Assembly: GCF_000153105.1 (NCBI RefSeq) | Contig: NZ_CH672376.1 | Coordinates: 2,435,136 to 2,499,135, forward strand | Source: Blastopirellula marina DSM 3645 | GTDB taxonomy: Bacteria; Planctomycetota; Planctomycetia; Pirellulales; Pirellulaceae | Length of the DNA: 64,000 bases | Direction: 5' to 3' | Shown here: positions 39,425-49,102 of the stretch, in pieces | Layout of the letters: each line of letters starts with the position of its first letter | Position numbering within the stretch: position 1 is the first letter of the stretch | Position numbers and translations under genes: made by a program | The notes under the pieces: generated by a model | Seen by the model: only the letters and a program-made list of their open reading frames with translations | Database searches by the model: none | What the model was told of the DNA's origin: nothing

Positions 39425-39717
39425 GTGCGACCTGGGAAGTTCGCCGCGTCGTACCAATGCTTGGCGACGTGCGACAACCGTGTGCGGCATAGTCTCCCTA
39501 CAGCGATTGATTCGCAAAGTCGGGAGAGTTCGCCGCGGCAAAGTTGACGCAAACGCTAGGCGAAGAACGCCGTTTCTGAGAATTTGGATTTCCTAGAGGA
39601 AATCGCCGCATCCGTGCTAGCAATGGGTCGATAATCTATTGCTAGACGGATACATCAGGATTTGTAGCGACGGATTGCGCTCACCGCTTCATGTAGGCCC
39701 CATACTTGGGAGTCATC
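39425..39717. other. about 290 bases upstream of the LysM gene
   Basis: No coding frame is visible. It contains a near-perfect 14-15-bp inverted repeat at 39610-39651 (ATCCGTGCTAGCAAT with ATTGCTAGACGGAT, one bulged base), about 65 bases before the chosen start of the LysM gene. It could be an operator or a 5'-UTR structure. Confidence 0.45.
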
Positions 39718-40644
39718 ATGCTGGGCAATTCGAAACTACTGACAATGGCGGCCATCGGCGTGATCGGCGTTGGCGCCGCGATGCCGTATTGGTCTCGCTC
39801 CGAGCTTTCCTCTCCCCAGTCGGGTTCGTCGGGTTATGCCGATTCGCCGCGTGTGGATGCATTTATTGGACAGGATCAAAACGAATCGCAGCCTGAGATC
39901 GCATTGCCGCCGATTCGAAAAATGGTTTCTTTGGAACCAACTTCCGGCGGGCTCGATACGGCGGCGGTCACCGCGCCGAAGCTGACCGGCGAATATCCGG
40001 CTCCAATTTCGTCGAGCAGCACGCAGCGACAATTGATCGATCTGAGTCCCCAAGGCTATCAGCGGGTCTCCATCGCTCGGCGTGACGCACCAAGCGGCTC
40101 GGTGGAATCCTTCGCAATTCCGGTCGAAATTCCGGCTCGCGACGTCTACGAGGCTCCAGAGCCGCGTCACGTCCAATCGTCGGTCGAATCGCCAGACGCG
40201 CCGAGAGAGCCGGCCAACGACCCGAAGTCGCGTTGGCAGCCGCAGACGACATCGATCGTGGTGAACAAGCCGATCATGCCGCCAGCCGAAATGCGGCAGA
40301 CGCAACAACCGCCGTCATCGCATGTCGCGCACGCGCCGCCGCAATCCTTGGCGCCGGCCCAGCCGCGGCGCCGTCACCGGCTTGTCGATGGGGACACGTT
40401 GCCGAAACTTGCCGAGCGTTATTTGGGGCGAGCCGATCTCGATTGGGCGATCTTCGAGGCGAACCGCGATGTTTTAAGCGATCCGCAACTACTGCCGCTC
40501 AAAGTAGAGATCGACATCCCCGCCGCCAGCGAGGTTGACTCGATCCGGCAAGGAACGCAGACCGCAACTCCCACGGCGATGCAGCCGCTTCAACCGCTCG
40601 GCAGTCATTCGCATCTGCGCCTGGTGCCGCTGACTCCGCGGTAG
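39718..40644 (+). CDS. LysM-domain protein with N-terminal membrane anchor
   Basis: The ATG at 39718, preceded by GGGAG at a 5-base spacing, gives 308 residues; a TTG 12 bases earlier is less likely. An N-terminal hydrophobic segment (LLTMAAIGVIGVGAAMPYW) acts as anchor or signal. A long Pro/Gln/Ser-rich disordered region follows, and a C-terminal LysM module at about 210-265 (HRLVDGDTLPKLAERYLG with IFEANRDVL). LysM binds glycan chains of peptidoglycan, so a wall-associated role is expected. It converges with the alpha/beta-hydrolase-like gene. Confidence 0.8.
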   Translation: MLGNSKLLTMAAIGVIGVGAAMPYWSRSELSSPQSGSSGYADSPRVDAFIGQDQNESQPEIALPPIRKMVSLEPTSGGLDTAAVTAPKLTGEYPAPISSSSTQRQLIDLSPQGYQRVSIARRDAPSGSVESFAIPVEIPARDVYEAPEPRHVQSSVESPDAPREPANDPKSRWQPQTTSIVVNKPIMPPAEMRQTQQPPSSHVAHAPPQSLAPAQPRRRHRLVDGDTLPKLAERYLGRADLDWAIFEANRDVLSDPQLLPLKVEIDIPAASEVDSIRQGTQTATPTAMQPLQPLGSHSHLRLVPLTPR

Positions 40645-40683
40645 CGAAATCGGAGTCGTTTCGCACGGCTCCTGCCTTAGGTT

Positions 40684-40712
40684 CCCGGATAGACTCAACG
40701 GAGCTATCCGGG
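40684..40712. terminator. hairpin between convergent genes
   Basis: CCCGGATAG (40684-40692) pairs perfectly with CTATCCGGG (40704-40712). It lies between the convergent LysM and hydrolase-like genes. T-tracts are short, so it is a terminator-like structure rather than a certain terminator. Confidence 0.45.
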
Positions 40713-40771
40713 TTAACCGGACGTGATATGGCGAAATATCGCGTCTCGAGTGACGGTTTGAGCTCGTCCGC

Positions 40772-41704
40772 TTACTTGCTGAGCGGGCTCGAGCGATCGC
40801 TCCAGGGGAATTCGTCCGCCCGAGCGATGACGCGAGTATCAATCAGAAATTTGATATCGCGCAGAACGTTGACCGATGGATTCATCAGCAGCGCCGTCCC
40901 CTTGGCGTCGGACGGCTTGGCGGCGAGAAATAGGTCTCGGCTGTCGGCGGCGGCGTTGAGTCGGCCGCGAGCCAATTGGCGTTCGATTTGCTTCACATCG
41001 CTAAAACTCCGTGATTCTTCGCCTGCGACTAGCATGATCGAGACCTTGGTCTGCAACGAAAAGTGATTCAGCGCTTGGACGGCGCTAAAGCCTTTGAAGG
41101 TCGTCTCAGGCGAAACCAGGACCAGCGCTTTGACGTCTTGCCCTTGCTTCAGGCCGGCCAAAATGGGCCAGCTCCAATCTTTGGCGGTCCAGTTGGCGGC
41201 CACGATGCTGCTGAAATCATCGGCGGCGATGATTGTCAGCAGTTCGATATTCAATTTACCCTTGTTGTTTTCTTCCATCAAAAAGCGTTTTACCGCTTCC
41301 ATATCTTGGTTCATAAAAAGCTGCATCTGCTGGCGTTTGAGGTCGTCCGATTCGATCGTCTTGCTCACCCGATCGTTCAGCTGATACGTCCATTGGCTAG
41401 CGCCGTGCGTGCGCAGGTCGGGCACAATCACCGCATAGCCTTCTTGCTTTTGCAGAACTCCGGCCAAACCGGCGACGTCTTCCTTCTTCCCTTTCCAGCC
41501 ATGCAGCATGATGACGGGAACCGCTTTTTTCTCGTTGGGGCTCGGGTAATAAATCGCCCGCAGCGTTACGCCATCTTTGGTCTGCAACGAGATATTCTCG
41601 GGCGGCGGAATCTTCGATTTGGCTCCAGCAGGCGCTTGGGCGAGCGAGATCAGGGCGAAACAGAGGACGAGCGTCACAGAGGCGAAGGATTGGATGAGCG
41701 GCAT
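40772..41704 (-). CDS. secreted alpha/beta-hydrolase-like protein lacking a nucleophile elbow
   Basis: A 310-residue protein with a signal peptide (cleavage about residue 22, after LAQA). The fold resembles alpha/beta hydrolases: VTLRAIYYPSP, the oxyanion-type VIMLHGWKGK, IVPDLRTHGAS and strand-like VKALVLVSPETT. The nucleophile elbow, normally Gly-x-Ser-x-Gly, appears as IIAADDFSS, so a classical catalytic serine is absent. It may be a non-catalytic or divergent member. It ends 127 bases from the convergent LysM gene. The molecular role is unknown. Confidence 0.75.
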   Translation of the reverse strand: MPLIQSFASVTLVLCFALISLAQAPAGAKSKIPPPENISLQTKDGVTLRAIYYPSPNEKKAVPVIMLHGWKGKKEDVAGLAGVLQKQEGYAVIVPDLRTHGASQWTYQLNDRVSKTIESDDLKRQQMQLFMNQDMEAVKRFLMEENNKGKLNIELLTIIAADDFSSIVAANWTAKDWSWPILAGLKQGQDVKALVLVSPETTFKGFSAVQALNHFSLQTKVSIMLVAGEESRSFSDVKQIERQLARGRLNAAADSRDLFLAAKPSDAKGTALLMNPSVNVLRDIKFLIDTRVIARADEFPWSDRSSPLSK

Positions 41705-41810
41705 AGGATTAGCGCTGACTGGGCGGGGTGATCGATTTTAAGTAGATACGACGTAGATACTTACCTCAATCGTAAGCCGCCGCTCCGCTGGGGTCAATCT
41801 TTCGACCGAA

Positions 41811-42467
41811 TTACCGGTTGGTGACGAATGTTTCGTCCATGGCCAGATAATCGTGCGCGTCATGTTTATAGAAGTCGTGGGCGATCCAGACTGAGATCGA
41901 CTGCATAAACTTGCGGCGGAACTTGTCTTCGGTCAGGCTGGCCGACGAAAAGGTGCCGTTGGCCGGAAACTCCAGCGTTTGGTCGGTCGATTCGTAGACG
42001 ACTTTGCCTTTGTTCGACATGTCAAATACGCTGACCGAGAAGTCGGCCTTGCCTTTGTACATCGACGGATGTTCTTGGATCTCGAGATGGGCTAGATCGA
42101 TCGCCACTACGATATCGGCGCCGACGCCTTTGCCCAGCTTGCGAGCATCCAGCCGGTCCCAGTTGGACGTATCTTGCCAATCGTCAATTTTTTGCTGCGA
42201 GATGATCTCGATATCGGGGACATTTGCGCCCAACAGTTTTTCAACCATCGTGGCTATATTGCGCGACGTGTCGGTCTCGGATCGGAACGAAGGGCTGGCG
42301 ATGCAAACCACGACGACCTTCTTCTCTTTCATGCCGCTGAACCGAGCCGGAGTTTCGTTGGTCGGATAGAGAAGACTTGAGACCAGGTTGATGCAACCGA
42401 CCGAGGGAACCAGGGTCAACAAGATCAATAAGGCGATTGAACGTCGGAAGTTGTCGGTTCGATCCAT
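41811..42467 (-). CDS. lipoprotein of unknown function
   Basis: With the start at 42467 (MDRTDNFRRSIALLILLTLV) the protein has 218 residues, and the signal peptide ends in lipobox VPSVGC. The frame is open 12 codons further upstream. The mature part shows an alternating beta/alpha pattern, with KVVVVCIASPSFRSE and DIVVAIDLAHLEI, that resembles small lipoproteins with a nucleotide- or TolB-N-like fold, but no family is certain. It follows DUF2752 closely and is last in the rny-ymdB-DUF2752 run. An outer-membrane or periplasmic location is expected. Confidence 0.75.
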   Translation of the reverse strand: MDRTDNFRRSIALLILLTLVPSVGCINLVSSLLYPTNETPARFSGMKEKKVVVVCIASPSFRSETDTSRNIATMVEKLLGANVPDIEIISQQKIDDWQDTSNWDRLDARKLGKGVGADIVVAIDLAHLEIQEHPSMYKGKADFSVSVFDMSNKGKVVYESTDQTLEFPANGTFSSASLTEDKFRRKFMQSISVWIAHDFYKHDAHDYLAMDETFVTNR

Positions 42468-42537
42468 CGAAATTCTTCCAGCGGAATGTGTGTCGGGCGT
42501 CATCCTGACGCGTGATTTATTGGTAACAGCCTGTTCG

Positions 42538-42972
42538 TCACATCACTCGGTAAAGCCATTCGGCCACCATCACCGCAGCGACGCCGCTGACGGCAATCAA
42601 GGCCGCGACCTCGTTGGGATAGCCCAGCGGAGGACGTCCTCGCAGCGCCGTGATCAGCATCCATGGAGCACTGCCCATCGCGGCGAGCCCAAGCAAAAAG
42701 CCGGCGGCGTTCGAGCGAATCGAACCGACGACGTTCCCTTTGGTCAGGTAAGCCCACGAAGTAGTCATGCCGCAAGCTGGGCAGCGGACGCCAAACCAAA
42801 CTCGGGAAGAACAAGGGGGCAAACCAAGTTGCTGGTGCGTTCCCAGTCCCTGTGAGTTCGGCGTTAGCATCGCAGCCGTAGCCAGGAGTCCGGCGACAAT
42901 CACTCCGGTCAGTCCCAGCAGGGATCTGCGGAACCAGCCAAGCGAACCAGACGACGGCGACTCAGCGCTCAT
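42538..42972 (-). CDS. DUF2752 membrane protein
   Basis: A 144-residue inner-membrane protein with about three TM helices. The DUF2752 signature FGVRCPACGMTTSWAYL contains the paired cysteines typical of the family. Its role is unknown. Its N-terminal helix follows a short Ser/Pro-rich stretch. It lies 57 bases downstream of ymdB and 70 bases upstream of the lipoprotein gene, on the same strand, so it probably belongs to that transcript. Confidence 0.9.
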   Translation of the reverse strand: MSAESPSSGSLGWFRRSLLGLTGVIVAGLLATAAMLTPNSQGLGTHQQLGLPPCSSRVWFGVRCPACGMTTSWAYLTKGNVVGSIRSNAAGFLLGLAAMGSAPWMLITALRGRPPLGYPNEVAALIAVSGVAAVMVAEWLYRVM

Positions 42973-43029
42973 AAAGCTATCAGGCGACGGAGGTTAGCGG
43001 ACTCACTGGTTGGCGACAAGATCAAAACC

Positions 43030-43857
43030 TCAGCGAGACGCATCTTGGGGGTATTCGGCTTGCAGCGCTTTCGCTTCTTCTTCCCGAATCTGGATTCGGC
43101 GGATCCCGGTGGCTCGGCCGGTTTCGGGATCGATATCGACAATCGACCCGGTCAGACGGACATCGTCGCGAGCGACGTCAAACTGGGTAGGCCGAAAGGT
43201 AATGGTCGTTTCGGTGACTCGTTCGATGTTGCGGCCGATGATGCTTTCATGCGGACCTGTCATGCCGACGTCGCACTGGAAAGCGGTTCCCCCTTTGAAG
43301 ATCTGCTCGTCGGCTGTCGGCACATGGGTATGCGTTCCCAGCACGTACGAGACCCGGCCGTCAAGGTAACGCCCCATCACCTGTTTGTCGCTGGTCGCTT
43401 CGCCGTGAAAATCGACGCAGCGAACTTTGACGCTAGCAGGGATCAGCGATAGCACGCGATCGACCGCTTCCCAGGGACAATCGACCGGCCGCATGAAGAC
43501 GCGCGCCATAATGCTGATGACGGCGACCCGGATGCCGCTGGCCGATTCGACGATGGCGAAATCTTTGCCCGGCGCCGTTTTGGGGAAGTTGGCCGGTTTG
43601 ACGATGTTGTTCTGTGACTGCAACGTTTGGAACAACTCTTTGCGACGGTAGATATGGTCGCCCATCGTGATGCAGTCGATGCCGCAGTCGATGATTTCCT
43701 TGTAAGCGGCTGGGGTCAGTCCCGAGCCGCCGCAGGCGTTTTCGGCATTGGCCACGATCAAACTGAGCCCCTCGCGCTTGCGGAGTCCGTAGCAGGCCAT
43801 CCGCACGATGTCGCGTCCCGGTTTGCCGACGATGTCGCCAATGTGCAATATCCGCAC
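43030..43857 (-). CDS. YmdB-family metallophosphoesterase
   Basis: A 275-residue TIGR00282-family phosphodiesterase. Metal-site motifs are MRILHIGDIVGKPGR, NAENACGGSGL, ITMGDHIYRRKE, VDFHGEATSDK and LGTHTHVPTAD. In Bacillus, YmdB hydrolyses cyclic nucleotides and influences RNase Y-dependent gene expression. It is placed directly after rny (20 bases apart), exactly as in Firmicutes, which supports a shared function. The third motif has GDH where other members have GNH. DUF2752 follows. Confidence 0.93.
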   Translation of the reverse strand: MRILHIGDIVGKPGRDIVRMACYGLRKREGLSLIVANAENACGGSGLTPAAYKEIIDCGIDCITMGDHIYRRKELFQTLQSQNNIVKPANFPKTAPGKDFAIVESASGIRVAVISIMARVFMRPVDCPWEAVDRVLSLIPASVKVRCVDFHGEATSDKQVMGRYLDGRVSYVLGTHTHVPTADEQIFKGGTAFQCDVGMTGPHESIIGRNIERVTETTITFRPTQFDVARDDVRLTGSIVDIDPETGRATGIRRIQIREEEAKALQAEYPQDASR

Positions 43858-43877
43858 AATCTCTCCTTCGACTACTT

Positions 43878-45449
43878 TTAGCGGGCGAACTCGGTGAATC
43901 GTGATTCACGCACGACGGTCACTTTGATTTCGCCGGGATAAGTCAGTTGGTCTTCAAACGCTTTGGCGATATCGCGGGAGATTTTCGCCGCTTTATCGTC
44001 ATCGGTGTCACGACTGCTGGCGATCACGCGCAGCTCGCGTCCCGCTTGAATCGCGAACGCCTGTTCGACGCCGTTGAAACCTCGCGCGATCGATTCGAGT
44101 TCTTCCATCCGCTTGATGTAGCGTTCCAACGTTTCGCGGCGAGCGCCAGGCCGTGATGCGCTGGTCGCATCGGCGGTCGCGACCAACATGGTGTAGGGAT
44201 ACTCAGTAATGATCTCGTCGTGATGGCCAAACGCGGCGTGAACCACCTCGGGCGATTCGCCGTGACGTTTCAGCAGGTCGGCGCCAATTTTCGGGTGGCC
44301 CCCTTCCAACTCATGATCGGCCGCTTTGCCAATGTCGTGCAGCAGTCCGGCTCGACGAGCGATTCGCGCATCGAGTCCGATCATCTCGGCCAGCATGCCG
44401 GCGATAAAGCCGACTTCGATCGAATGTCGCAGCACGTTTTGGCTGTAACTGGTGCGGAAATGGAGTCGGCCCAACATATGAATCAGACGGGGATGCAGTC
44501 CCATCACGTCCGCTTCGCTGGCCGCTTCTTCTCCCTTTTTGTTGATGACGTCTTCGATTTCGCCTTGCGTCTCTTTGACGACTTCTTCGATCCGCGTCGG
44601 GTGAATACGGCCATCGGCGATCAGCTTGTTGAGCGAAATACGCGCGATCTCGCGGCGGACCGGATCAAAGCCGCTGACAATCACCACGCCGGGCGTATCG
44701 TCGATGATGACGTCGACGCCGGTTTCTTTTTCAAAGGAGCGGATGTTGCGCCCCTCACGACCGATGATGCGACCTTTGATGTCGTCGGTCGGAATGTCGA
44801 TCGCGCTGGTCGTCGATTCGGCGGTGTGGGCCGCAGCGAAACGCTGGATCGCGGTCAGCAGCATGTCTTGCGCTTGCTGCTTGCAGGTTTCCTCGATGCG
44901 GCGCTGGTGCTTCAAGATCAGTGCGCCGGTTTCGCCTTGCAGCTCTTGGTCGAGCAGACGCAGCAGTTCGGTCTTGGCTTCGTCCCGATTGAGCCCGCTC
45001 ATCTTGTGCAAGCGTTCCTGCTGCTCGCGGGTAATCGCTTTCAGTTCTTCCGCTTTGCGTCCGGTGTCTTCGATTTTCTCGGTCAGTCGACGCTCTTTCG
45101 TCTCGACCATGTGTTCTTGTTTGCGGAGATGGTTCGCTTGCTGTTCGATCGCTTCTTCGCGGCGGTCGAGCGACTTTTCGCGTTCGCGGATCTCGTCGCG
45201 GCTGCGATTGAGATCGGATTCGGCTTTCGCTTTATGGTCGATGGCCTCTTCTTTGGCTTGGATCTTGGCCTCTTTCAGCAAGTTTTCAGAGTCTTGCTTG
45301 GCGCGATCCAGAATCTGCTGAGCTTCGGTCTCGGCGTCCTTTTTCCGTAACCGGTCAACGATCTTGACGAGCACAATCGCGAGCACAAAGCCGACGACGG
45401 TGAAGATCGCGTAAATAATAGCGTCTGGCACGTAGTATATCTCCCTCAA
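43878..45449 (-). CDS. rny: ribonuclease Y
   Basis: A 523-residue endoribonuclease that initiates mRNA decay. An N-terminal TM anchor (about 7-29) is followed by a long Glu/Lys/Arg-rich coiled coil (about 30-200), a KH RNA-binding domain with [20 protein letters not shown] and an HD domain with [12 protein letters not shown] and [10 protein letters not shown] metal ligands. Length and order match Bacillus Rny. Its gene precedes ymdB with a short gap. The antisense strand has a long apparent ORF that is only a codon-bias shadow. Confidence 0.97.
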   Translation of the reverse strand: MREIYYVPDAIIYAIFTVVGFVLAIVLVKIVDRLRKKDAETEAQQILDRAKQDSENLLKEAKIQAKEEAIDHKAKAESDLNRSRDEIREREKSLDRREEAIEQQANHLRKQEHMVETKERRLTEKIEDTGRKAEELKAITREQQERLHKMSGLNRDEAKTELLRLLDQELQGETGALILKHQRRIEETCKQQAQDMLLTAIQRFAAAHTAESTTSAIDIPTDDIKGRIIGREGRNIRSFEKETGVDVIIDDTPGVVIVSGFDPVRREIARISLNKLIADGRIHPTRIEEVVKETQGEIEDVINKKGEEAASEADVMGLHPRLIHMLGRLHFRTSYSQNVLRHSIEVGFIAGMLAEMIGLDARIARRAGLLHDIGKAADHELEGGHPKIGADLLKRHGESPEVVHAAFGHHDEIITEYPYTMLVATADATSASRPGARRETLERYIKRMEELESIARGFNGVEQAFAIQAGRELRVIASSRDTDDDKAAKISRDIAKAFEDQLTYPGEIKVTVVRESRFTEFAR

Positions 45450-46110
45450 TGGAAATGGGAGCGACTCCGGCGCCGGCTTAAGCGCATAATGCGCCGCTGC
45501 GGGGTCGGCCTCGCGGTTTCAGAGGGAAATTGACAGTCGAGCGACAAGCGACCGCGTTTTTAGCGGTTGGCTCGCTGGCGGTCAGGATGGCGACCAGATG
45601 CTGACCGCGGCGGGCTGCCGCGCTCGAGTTGGCTAGAGCCGCATCGAGCTAGAAATTCGGTCGGCAATGTTTCGGCGTCAATTTCTAGCCAACCTAGCAG
45701 CGGCAAAGCCACCACAAGCTTGGAAGGCGAATGCGGATTGAACTTGCGACCGCTTCTTTTCAGCGCACTGGCCGGCCCAAGCACATAGCATTTGCTCGGG
45801 CAAATATGTATCACCAGACGCATAAAGAGAAGGAGTAGTGGTTGCATCGGTTCGTCTCGCTTTTCGCTGGGACTAGATTTCCGGAACCAGATCCAGGTGG
45901 CTCGAAGGCAATTTCCGCCTGTCGCGCGGCGGTCTATCGGCAAGCGGGGCTAGCCGAAAAAGTCGCTTGGTGCGATGGGTAATTGTCATCTGTAACGGCT
46001 CGCCGCAACTTAACGCTGCGAAACCGTTTAAGGTATGTTAACAGACGAGAGCCATGCTGGGAAGATTTGCCTTCCCCCCTTTCTTCCCCCTTTCCGGAAA
46101 ACCACACGGG
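45450..46110. other. gene-poor stretch of about 660 bases between rny and tilS
   Basis: This divergent region must hold the promoters of rny (minus) and tilS (plus). It contains an inverted repeat at 45648-45689 (GCTAGAAATT with AATTTCTAGC, 10 bp perfect) and a minus-strand ORF at 45560-45847 of uncertain reality. Nothing else is recognisable. Confidence 0.5.
45560..45847 (-). CDS. doubtful small ORF of about 95 residues
   Basis: The ATG at 45847 opens a frame starting MQPLLLLFMRLVIHICPSK with a hydrophobic N-terminus and an Arg/Ser/Gly-rich end. No family is recognised and no clear ribosome-binding site is seen. An in-frame upstream ATG at 45943 would give 127 residues. It overlaps the inverted repeat at 45648-45689. 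It may not be a gene. Confidence 0.2.
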   Translation of the reverse strand: MQPLLLLFMRLVIHICPSKCYVLGPASALKRSGRKFNPHSPSKLVVALPLLGWLEIDAETLPTEFLARCGSSQLERGSPPRSASGRHPDRQRANR

Positions 46111-47097
46111 ATGCATCCGTTTGAGAAGGCCGTCGCCGCAAATTGGCCCCCGCATTCCTGGTCGGATTGCACCGTTATGGTCGCTGTCAGCGGCGGCGCT
46201 GATAGCGTGGCGCTGCTCCGCTCGCTAGCGGCGATTCGAGAATCAGGTCCTGGGCGCCTGATTGCCGTGCATGTGGATCATAACCTGCGCAAAGAATCGG
46301 ACACGGACGCCCAGTTTGTGGCGCAGCTCGCCCAGCAATTGGGAATCGAGGGCATTTTGGGGCGTGTTGACTTCGAGCTGTCCGGACCCGACGGCATTGA
46401 AGCGGCGGCTCGCTCGGCGCGTTATGGCTTTCTGCGGACTTTTGCGATGGACCACGGCGCGCGGTATGTCGTCACTGCCCACACCGCCGATGATCAGATC
46501 GAAACCGTACTGCACCGGATTTTGCGCGGAACCAGCCTCGCAGGGCTCTCCGGTATCCCGCGAGCCAGAGAATTGGAGCTGGGGATTAGTCTGTTGCGGC
46601 CGATGTTGTCGATTCGCCGATCCGAGGTCGAAGCCTACTTGGCCGATCTTGGACAGACCTTTCGGCACGACGAGACCAACGATGAATCCCGTTTCTTTCG
46701 GAATCGACTACGTAACGACCTGTTGCCGCTGTTGCGAGACGCTTATTTACCGCAAGTCGATCAGTCGTTACTGCGATTGGCGATCGGCGCCGCCGAGTGC
46801 CGTGAGTATGTCGAGACCCAGGCAAGCCAACTGTTGGATGTCTGCCTGATGCGAGAGACCGACGAGAGCGTGACCCTGGATGCGAAGAAGCTGGGCACTG
46901 CCCCTCCCTTTTTGGCCAAGGAGGCCTGCGTCCTGCTATGGAAACAGCATGCGTGGCCGCGTCAGTCCATGAGTCGCGAAAAATGGGAAGCTTTGTGGAC
47001 GCTGATCACCGGCGACTCCCCTGCCCCGTTCGAGTTGCCAGGCGGCATTCGGGCCGAAAAAAAAGGGGAGCAGCTGACGCTGACTCCCCTTGAGTAG
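46111..47097 (+). CDS. tilS: tRNA(Ile)-lysidine synthetase
   Basis: It converts C34 of the CAU-anticodon tRNA-Ile to lysidine, using ATP. The ATG at 46111 gives 328 residues; an in-frame ATG at 46054 adds a Phe/Pro-rich leader not expected in the family, but its upstream GAGAG could also be a ribosome site, so the start is unsettled. The PP-loop reads MVAVSGGADSVALL, followed by AVHVDHNLRKESDTDA and TAHTADDQIETVLHRI. The C-terminal domain is short, as in minimal TilS. The 3' codons overlap the terminator of the convergent transporter. Confidence 0.93.
   Translation: MHPFEKAVAANWPPHSWSDCTVMVAVSGGADSVALLRSLAAIRESGPGRLIAVHVDHNLRKESDTDAQFVAQLAQQLGIEGILGRVDFELSGPDGIEAAARSARYGFLRTFAMDHGARYVVTAHTADDQIETVLHRILRGTSLAGLSGIPRARELELGISLLRPMLSIRRSEVEAYLADLGQTFRHDETNDESRFFRNRLRNDLLPLLRDAYLPQVDQSLLRLAIGAAECREYVETQASQLLDVCLMRETDESVTLDAKKLGTAPPFLAKEACVLLWKQHAWPRQSMSREKWEALWTLITGDSPAPFELPGGIRAEKKGEQLTLTPLE
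47057..47091 (-). terminator. rho-independent terminator inside the tilS 3' end
   Basis: On the minus strand AAGGGGAG, a 13-base loop and CTCCCCTT form an 8-bp stem followed by eight T in total. It ends the transporter transcript and is embedded in the last codons of the convergent tilS gene. Confidence 0.75.
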
Positions 47098-47118
47098 TTT
47101 CGATTTTTTCGCGGACGG

Positions 47119-48756
47119 CTAAGCGTCGGCTGGTCCTTCGACGCCACCGGTGAACTTGGCGTCTTCGGCGCCGTGGCCGACCAAGACTTCCGCCTTATAG
47201 CCGCCTTGGCTGGTGAAGTAGACGATCAACGCCAGGTAGCACGCGAGCATGATGCAGGGGAAGATCGCGACGGCGAACAACGCGTCTTTCTTCGCCGTTT
47301 CACTGGCGACGGTCACTTCCGCTTGTTCCGCTTCGGGAAGCTCTTTCACCGCATCGGCGTTGACCGCGTTGTATTTGCCAAAGACCCACGTCTTCTCTTC
47401 TTCAACCTGCTTCAAGATCGCCGGTTTGTCTTGCAAAGCGGCGACTTGGGCAGAGTCTTGGAAGTAGCCGAGGAACACGGCTCCCACCACACCGACGCCC
47501 AACATGCCGACGCCGCCGGTGGCGTTCAACGTGAGAGCACCGCCGCGAGGCGATTGTTCTGCGACCACGCCGAGCATCGTCGGCCAGAAGAACGTCTTTC
47601 CGAGACCATAAATGGTCGCAGCGACGAAGATCAACGCGATGCTGTCGACCTTCGAGAGGAAGACCAGACCGACGATCGCAATCACCGAACTAGCGGCCAA
47701 GAGCCCCAGCGGCGAGATCTTGTGGACAATCGGACCGGCGAAGAATCGCAGGATCATCATGATCAAGGAGGTGTACACGATGACCCAACCTGCGGCGTAG
47801 CCCGCTTTGGTCATGACCGGTTCCATCAGTGAGGTAATCCAACTGTCGGTGCCCAGTTCGGTTGTCGCCAGCGGCACCATGATAAGCAGCATGACAGGAA
47901 GAGCGGGCGACCATCGCGAACTTGGTGATCGCACCCATGCCGATGGTCGTCAAGATGATACAGCCCCAGACGACGTAGATCATCCACTCGCTGATTCGAC
48001 GCCGCCTTTGCCGAGCAACTCGGTCGCAACGCGGCCCAATTCGCTGAACATCAAGAAGCCGACGATCAACGCACCGCCCATACCGAACTCGGCCAACATA
48101 TCGCCGTAAGAAACGCCTGCAGCGACTCGTTCGTTGACCGGAAACTTGCAAGGCAACATCATCAATCCGTAGACGATGGTCGGAATCAAGATCAGCGCGA
48201 CTTTGTATTGCCAGGCCATCGATGCGCCAGCGTTGAAGATGTCAGACAGGAAACCTTCTGGACCCATGCCGATCGTGATGATACCGCCCAAGACAAGACC
48301 GCCCGGCCAGCCGGCGTGCAGCATGTTGAGCCATTTCGTCTTCTCATTGGGAAAGAGGGTCGCAACGACCGGATTCACGACGGCTTCGACCGTTCCATTG
48401 CCCAACGCGACGATAAACGTACCGAAATAGAGACTCCAGTACGGGTCAAAGTACATCGGCAGCACGATGGTCATTACGACCGACAACGCATGGCAAGCGA
48501 ACGCGAAGTACATCGCCGTCTTGTAACCAATTTTGTCGATCACCAAGCTGAACAGAATGATGCTGATCGCGAACGGCCAGAGTCCCACGCCGAAGATTTC
48601 ACCCTTCTGCGTTTCGGTCAGATTGAAAACGGTTCCCCATTCATCGATGATGATCGCGCGGACAATAAATCCGAACGCGGTGGTGATGAGCGAGATAAAA
48701 CAGGCCCAGAAGAGAAACTTCTTTTCTCCATCGCTTGGCGCCGACTTTTCATTCAT
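47119..48756 (-). pseudogene. MFS sugar-type transporter, reading frame broken twice
   Basis: Read from 48756 (MNEKSAPSDGEKKFLFWACF), the first frame covers about the N-terminal half with several TM helices and stops at 47980. The homologous sequence then runs in a second frame (EWMIYVVWGCIILTTIGMGA) for about 90 bases, and returns in a third (PVMLLIMVPLATTELGTD) down to 47119. The first break, near 47993, looks like a one-base loss; the second, near 47905, like a one-base gain. The assembled sequence fits an MFS transporter of about 540 residues with GKTFFWPTMLGVVAE in the C-terminal half. It may be a true pseudogene or an assembly artefact. Transport substrate: probably a sugar, unproven. 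Confidence 0.8.
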
Positions 48757-49102
48757 ATCGGGGAGGCTCCTCTTCGCTTCAGTGCATAATGGGAGGTGGT
48801 GGGGGAACAAATCGCACGACCGCCGGAGGACGGATGCCGGGGCAAGACGTTATCAACGTCAGGCAAAAACCTACCGGTCGCTGGGCGAGTGTATAGCAAA
48901 ATTTCGAGTATAGCGAGTGCTAGCGGGAAGTAAACTATTACAGCGTTGAGATTTCGGGCGTTTTTTTTCCCAGATTCGCAAAATCCACAGAGAGTTCGCA
49001 TATTCTCAGGGCTTGCTAGTTTAAGGCTCTCGGATTTCCCCTTGCTTGCCGTCCTTTCGATTTCAAAACCTCCCTGTCACTCGTCCACGAGCTGCTCGCC
49101 TG
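48757..49102. other. about 345 bases between divergent transporter and membrane-protein genes
   Basis: The stretch must contain promoters in both directions. It includes a long T-run (about 48961-48968) and AT-rich blocks (AAACTATTACAG near 48934). No RNA gene, repeat or coding frame is recognised. Confidence 0.4.

Noticed and set aside
44220..45350. 376-codon open frame antisense to rny
   Set aside because: It overlaps the well-supported rny gene entirely and has no recognisable motif.
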